Positions 5,752 to 7,462 of a stretch of DNA of 7,462 bases are shown one piece after another (position 1 is the stretch's first letter; each line of letters starts with the position of its first letter). The position numbers and the translations under genes were made by a program. The notes under the pieces are model-generated. The model worked only from the letters and a program-made list of their open reading frames with translations. It was not told where the DNA came from and made no database searches. The stretch is from Mycobacterium sp. (GTDB lineage: Bacteria; Actinomycetota; Actinomycetes; Mycobacteriales; Mycobacteriaceae): positions 1 through 7,462 of the forward strand of contig JAGQTR010000279.1 in assembly GCA_020438915.1 (NCBI GenBank), written 5' to 3'.

Positions 5752-5777
5752 GTGGCCGTCTGCTTAGACCCGGCCAC
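5752..5777. repeat. Inverted repeat in the STAS/HAD intergenic region
   Basis: GTGGCCG (5752-5758) and CGGCCAC (5771-5777) are perfect complements separated by 12 bases. No T tract follows, and the position between two divergent genes argues for a regulator site rather than a terminator. No family is recognised. Confidence 0.45.
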
Positions 5778-5828
5778 AGATTAAACCAGGTGCGCGGACA
5801 TCGCCCGTAGCATTGCCATCAGCCACCC

Positions 5829-5843
5829 GTGACGGCCCGTCAC
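5829..5843. repeat. Compact inverted repeat in the likely leader of the HAD gene
   Basis: GTGACG (5829-5834) and CGTCAC (5838-5843) flank the spacer GCC, giving a 15-bp dyad 26 bases before the GTG start of the HAD gene. If the TAGCAT at 5808-5813 is a -10 box, the dyad lies in the early transcribed leader, where it could be an operator or a short hairpin. Confidence 0.45.
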
Positions 5844-5856
5844 AGCGCCGGACGAC

Positions 5857-5862
5857 GAGGAG
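5857..5862 (+). promoter_or_regulatory. Ribosome binding site for the HAD phosphatase
   Basis: GAGGAG lies seven bases before GTG 5870 and decides this start over the upstream in-frame TTG at 5813, which has no comparable site. Confidence 0.7.
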
Positions 5863-5869
5863 CGAAAAC

Positions 5870-6643
5870 GTGACCGCGGACGCCGCAAATCCCCAGGATC
5901 GGGTCGATCCGGTCGCGCAGATCGAAGCCAGTCCACCCGGACCCGAGGTGGGCGCGTTCTTCGATTTGGACGGTACGCTGGTCGACGGTTTCACCGCCAC
6001 CGCACATGCCGGCGACCGCATCCGTCGCCGTCAGGCAAGCCTCGGCGAGGTTCTTGGCGTCATCGAGGCTTCGATGCGGTATCGCTTGCGGCGCATGCAC
6101 TTTGAGCGCTTGCTCGTGCGCGCCGCCGGATATCTGCGCGGTGAGTCTCTGCAAGACCTCGACAAGGTCGGGGAACGGTTGTTCGGCGAACGGGTGCAGT
6201 CGCGGGTGTTCCCCGCCATGCGTCAGGTCGTCGCCGCCCACCAGCGGCGCGGCCACACGGTGGTCCTGAGTTCCTCGGCGCTGACGATCCACGCCGAGCC
6301 GGTCGCGAAATATCTGGATATCGACCACGTGTTGTGCAATCACTTCGACGTTGATCACGCGGGCCGGCTCACCGGGTGGATTACCAAGCCGGTGATCTGG
6401 GGCCGACAGAAGGCCGCTGCGGTGGAGCAGTTCTGCGCGGCGCATGACGTCGATCTGGGGCGTAGCTACTTCTACGCAGACGGGGACGAGGACGCTGCGC
6501 TGATGGAGCTGGTGGGTTTTCCGCGTCCGGTGAACCCGCGAAGCGGCCTGGCTTCGCTCGCTGCTGAGCAGGGGTGGCCGGTGATGCGGCTGGCTTCGAC
6601 GGGGAGAGGGCTTCGCGGCTACCGACGGCGTGCACTAAAGTAG
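5870..6643 (+). CDS. HAD-IB family phosphatase (SerB-like haloacid dehalogenase fold)
   Basis: A 257-residue HAD-superfamily hydrolase. Numbered from GTG 5870: motif I FFDLDGTLVDG with nucleophile Asp32 and acid/base Asp34; a helical cap at about 42-115 (RRRQASLGEV, ASMRYRLRRMHFERLL); motif II VVLSSSA with Ser134; motif III Lys181 in WGRQKAAAV; motif IV YADGDEDAALMELVG with Asp204 and Asp208. All catalytic residues are present and the order fits subfamily IB (phosphoserine-phosphatase-like). These enzymes hydrolyse phosphate monoesters; some relatives are fused to acyltransferases, but no such domain is present here. The substrate is unknown. The first 27 residues before motif I are Pro/Ala-rich and probably flexible. 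The C-terminus is basic (GRGLRGYRRRALK), perhaps for membrane or nucleic-acid contact, which is inference. The stop codon TAG (6641-6643) forms the first three bases of a KstR-type operator for the next gene. Confidence 0.88.
   Translation: MTADAANPQDRVDPVAQIEASPPGPEVGAFFDLDGTLVDGFTATAHAGDRIRRRQASLGEVLGVIEASMRYRLRRMHFERLLVRAAGYLRGESLQDLDKVGERLFGERVQSRVFPAMRQVVAAHQRRGHTVVLSSSALTIHAEPVAKYLDIDHVLCNHFDVDHAGRLTGWITKPVIWGRQKAAAVEQFCAAHDVDLGRSYFYADGDEDAALMELVGFPRPVNPRSGLASLAAEQGWPVMRLASTGRGLRGYRRRALK
6636..6641 (+). promoter_or_regulatory. Candidate -10 element for the nitronate-monooxygenase-like gene
   Basis: TAAAGT fits the TANNNT pattern and overlaps the last codons of the HAD gene. A start site about seven bases further would fall inside the KstR-type operator, consistent with repression by occlusion. 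The -35 region (near 6612-6617, TTCGCG) is poor. Confidence 0.35.
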
Positions 6644-6654
6644 AACACGTTCCA
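6641..6654. promoter_or_regulatory. KstR-type operator upstream of the nitronate-monooxygenase-like gene
   Basis: TAGAACACGTTCCA matches all fixed positions of TnnAACnnGTTnnA. The dyad is a little less symmetric than the first box (outer TAG against CCA). It lies 39 bases before ATG 6694 and overlaps the stop codon of the HAD gene. Together with the first box it suggests that this flavoenzyme is controlled by the sterol repressor KstR. Confidence 0.75.
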
Positions 6655-6663
6655 GTTTGGAAC
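6649..6663. repeat. Second inverted repeat overlapping the KstR-type operator
   Basis: GTTCCA (6649-6654) and TGGAAC (6658-6663) are perfect complements around GTT. The left arm is the right half of the KstR-type box, so the two dyads share one half-site. It could allow a second dimer or a second regulator to bind, or form a small leader hairpin. It does not itself fit the KstR spacing. Confidence 0.5.
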
Positions 6664-6682
6664 CTCGCGTCTCGGCTGAACC

Positions 6683-6687
6683 AGGAG
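6683..6687 (+). promoter_or_regulatory. Ribosome binding site for the nitronate-monooxygenase-like gene
   Basis: AGGAG lies six bases before ATG 6694 and supports that start (MHTSLCDQLG). Confidence 0.65.
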
Positions 6688-6693
6688 CAGACC

Positions 6694-7462
6694 ATGCATA
6701 CTTCCCTGTGCGACCAGCTCGGCATCGAGTTCCCCATCTTTGCCTTCACCCACTGTCGCGACGTGGTGGTAGCGGTGAGCAAGGCCGGCGGTTTCGGTGT
6801 TCTCGGCGCGGTCGGATTCACACCAGAGCAACTCGAAATCGAGCTGAACTGGATCGACGAGCACATCGGCGACCACCCGTACGGCGTCGACATCGTTATT
6901 CCCAACAAGTACGAGGGCATGGATTCGAACCTGTCTGCCGACGAGTTGGCGAAGGCGCTGGCTGACATGGTGCCGCAGGAGCATCTGGACTTCGCCCGCA
7001 AAATTCTCACCGATCACGGTGTCCCGCTGACCGCGGAGGATAACGAGAGCACGCTGCAACTGCTGGGTTGGACCGAGGCCACGGCCACCCCGCAAGTCGA
7101 GGTAGCGCTAAAGCATCCGAAGATGACGCTGATCGCCAATGCGCTGGGAACTCCCCCAAAGGACATGATCGAGCACATTCACGCCGAGGGCCGCAAGGTC
7201 GCCGCATTGTGCGGGGCGCCCAGCCAGGCGCGCAAGCACGCCGACGCCGGCGTCGACATCATCATCGCCCAAGGTGGCGAGGCTGGCGGGCACGCCGGTG
7301 AGATCGGCTCCATCGTTCTCTGGCCGCAGGTGGTCAAGGAGGTTGCGCCGGTCCCGGTACTCGCCGCCGGCGGCATCGGCAGCGGCCAGCAGATCGCTGC
7401 GGCGTTGGCGCTCGGGACGCAAGGAGTGTGGACGGGGTCGCAATGGCTGATGGTCGAGGAGG
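6694..7462 (+). CDS. Nitronate monooxygenase / 2-nitropropane dioxygenase-like FMN protein, N-terminal part
   Basis: A TIM-barrel FMN oxidoreductase of the nitronate monooxygenase family, cut by the window end after 256 codons; family members run to about 330-380 residues, so roughly 100 are missing. The N-terminus MHTSLCDQLGIEFPIFAF is the usual first strand. AVSKAGGFGVLGAVG (27-41) follows. GVDIVIPNKYEG (64-75) lies where an FMN-contact strand is expected. VAALCGAPSQARKHADAGVD (169-188) precedes AQGGEAGGHAG with the catalytic-type His200. AAGGIGSGQQIAAALALGTQGVWTGSQWL (about 224-252) is the FMN-phosphate binding block. An inserted helical segment at about 76-130 (SADELAKALADMVPQEHLDF) is not part of the minimal barrel and is typical of mycobacterial relatives, from memory. 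In actinobacteria some family members act in sterol-ring or acyl-CoA breakdown rather than on nitronates (IpdC is one). The KstR-type box 39 bases upstream favours a sterol role, which is inference. Confidence 0.88.
   Translation, partial: MHTSLCDQLGIEFPIFAFTHCRDVVVAVSKAGGFGVLGAVGFTPEQLEIELNWIDEHIGDHPYGVDIVIPNKYEGMDSNLSADELAKALADMVPQEHLDFARKILTDHGVPLTAEDNESTLQLLGWTEATATPQVEVALKHPKMTLIANALGTPPKDMIEHIHAEGRKVAALCGAPSQARKHADAGVDIIIAQGGEAGGHAGEIGSIVLWPQVVKEVAPVPVLAAGGIGSGQQIAAALALGTQGVWTGSQWLMVEE

Larger units (their letters stand above)
5639..5869. other. Divergent intergenic region between the STAS and HAD genes
   Basis: These 231 bases hold no convincing gene. They contain the Shine-Dalgarno sequence of the STAS gene (5645-5650), two perfect inverted repeats (5752-5777 and 5829-5843), a possible -10 TAGCAT (5808-5813) and the HAD ribosome binding site (5857-5862). 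The middle part (about 5720-5790) is relatively AT-richer than its surroundings and probably holds the divergent promoters, but I cannot place a convincing -35/-10 pair or a SigF-type promoter. Confidence 0.6.

Noticed and set aside
5840..6445. A 201-codon minus-strand open frame across the HAD gene
   Set aside because: The plus strand encodes all four HAD motifs here; the antisense product has no recognisable fold and no ribosome binding site.

Overview
The window is high-GC actinobacterial DNA, and gene content and protein sequences point to a Mycobacterium or close relative (Mycolicibacterium type). It carries nine protein genes: seven complete and two cut by the window edges. I see no rRNA, tRNA, insertion sequence or CRISPR array.

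Layout. (1) 1-174 (+) is the C-terminal end of a YaaA-family protein, followed at 252-1172 (+) by an alpha/beta hydrolase with an intact Ser-Asp-His triad. (2) Facing it is a minus-strand run read right to left: a short-chain dehydrogenase (3609-2863) resembling 3-alpha/20-beta-hydroxysteroid dehydrogenases, then cinA (2838-1519), then a 74-codon-class small hypothetical gene (1419-1195). (3) Divergent from the dehydrogenase is a 358-aa dihydrodipicolinate-reductase-like/amine-dehydrogenase-like Rossmann oxidoreductase (3689-4765, +). (4) Its stop codon directly abuts the stop of an opposing minus-strand pair: a STAS anti-sigma-factor antagonist (5638-5252) and an RsbW-type ATPase/anti-sigma factor (5206-4766). 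(5) On the plus strand follow a HAD-IB phosphatase (5870-6643) and a nitronate-monooxygenase-like FMN enzyme (6694 to the window edge).

The most informative signal is non-coding. Two perfect matches to the published KstR operator pattern TnnAACnnGTTnnA occur, both in promoter positions: one (3644-3657) between the divergent dehydrogenase and the DapB-like gene, one (6641-6654) upstream of the nitronate-monooxygenase-like gene and overlapping the stop codon of the HAD gene. KstR is the TetR-family repressor of sterol catabolism in mycobacteria. This suggests that the steroid-dehydrogenase-like enzyme, the DapB-like oxidoreductase and the flavoenzyme form a small cholesterol-responsive cluster, with a two-gene partner-switching module and a HAD phosphatase between the two operators. 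Both divergent genes at the first operator appear able to start as leaderless or nearly leaderless mRNAs. Apart from sterol metabolism the window is housekeeping or regulatory: YaaA, CinA and the RsbV/RsbW-like pair, which has no sigma gene next to it here.
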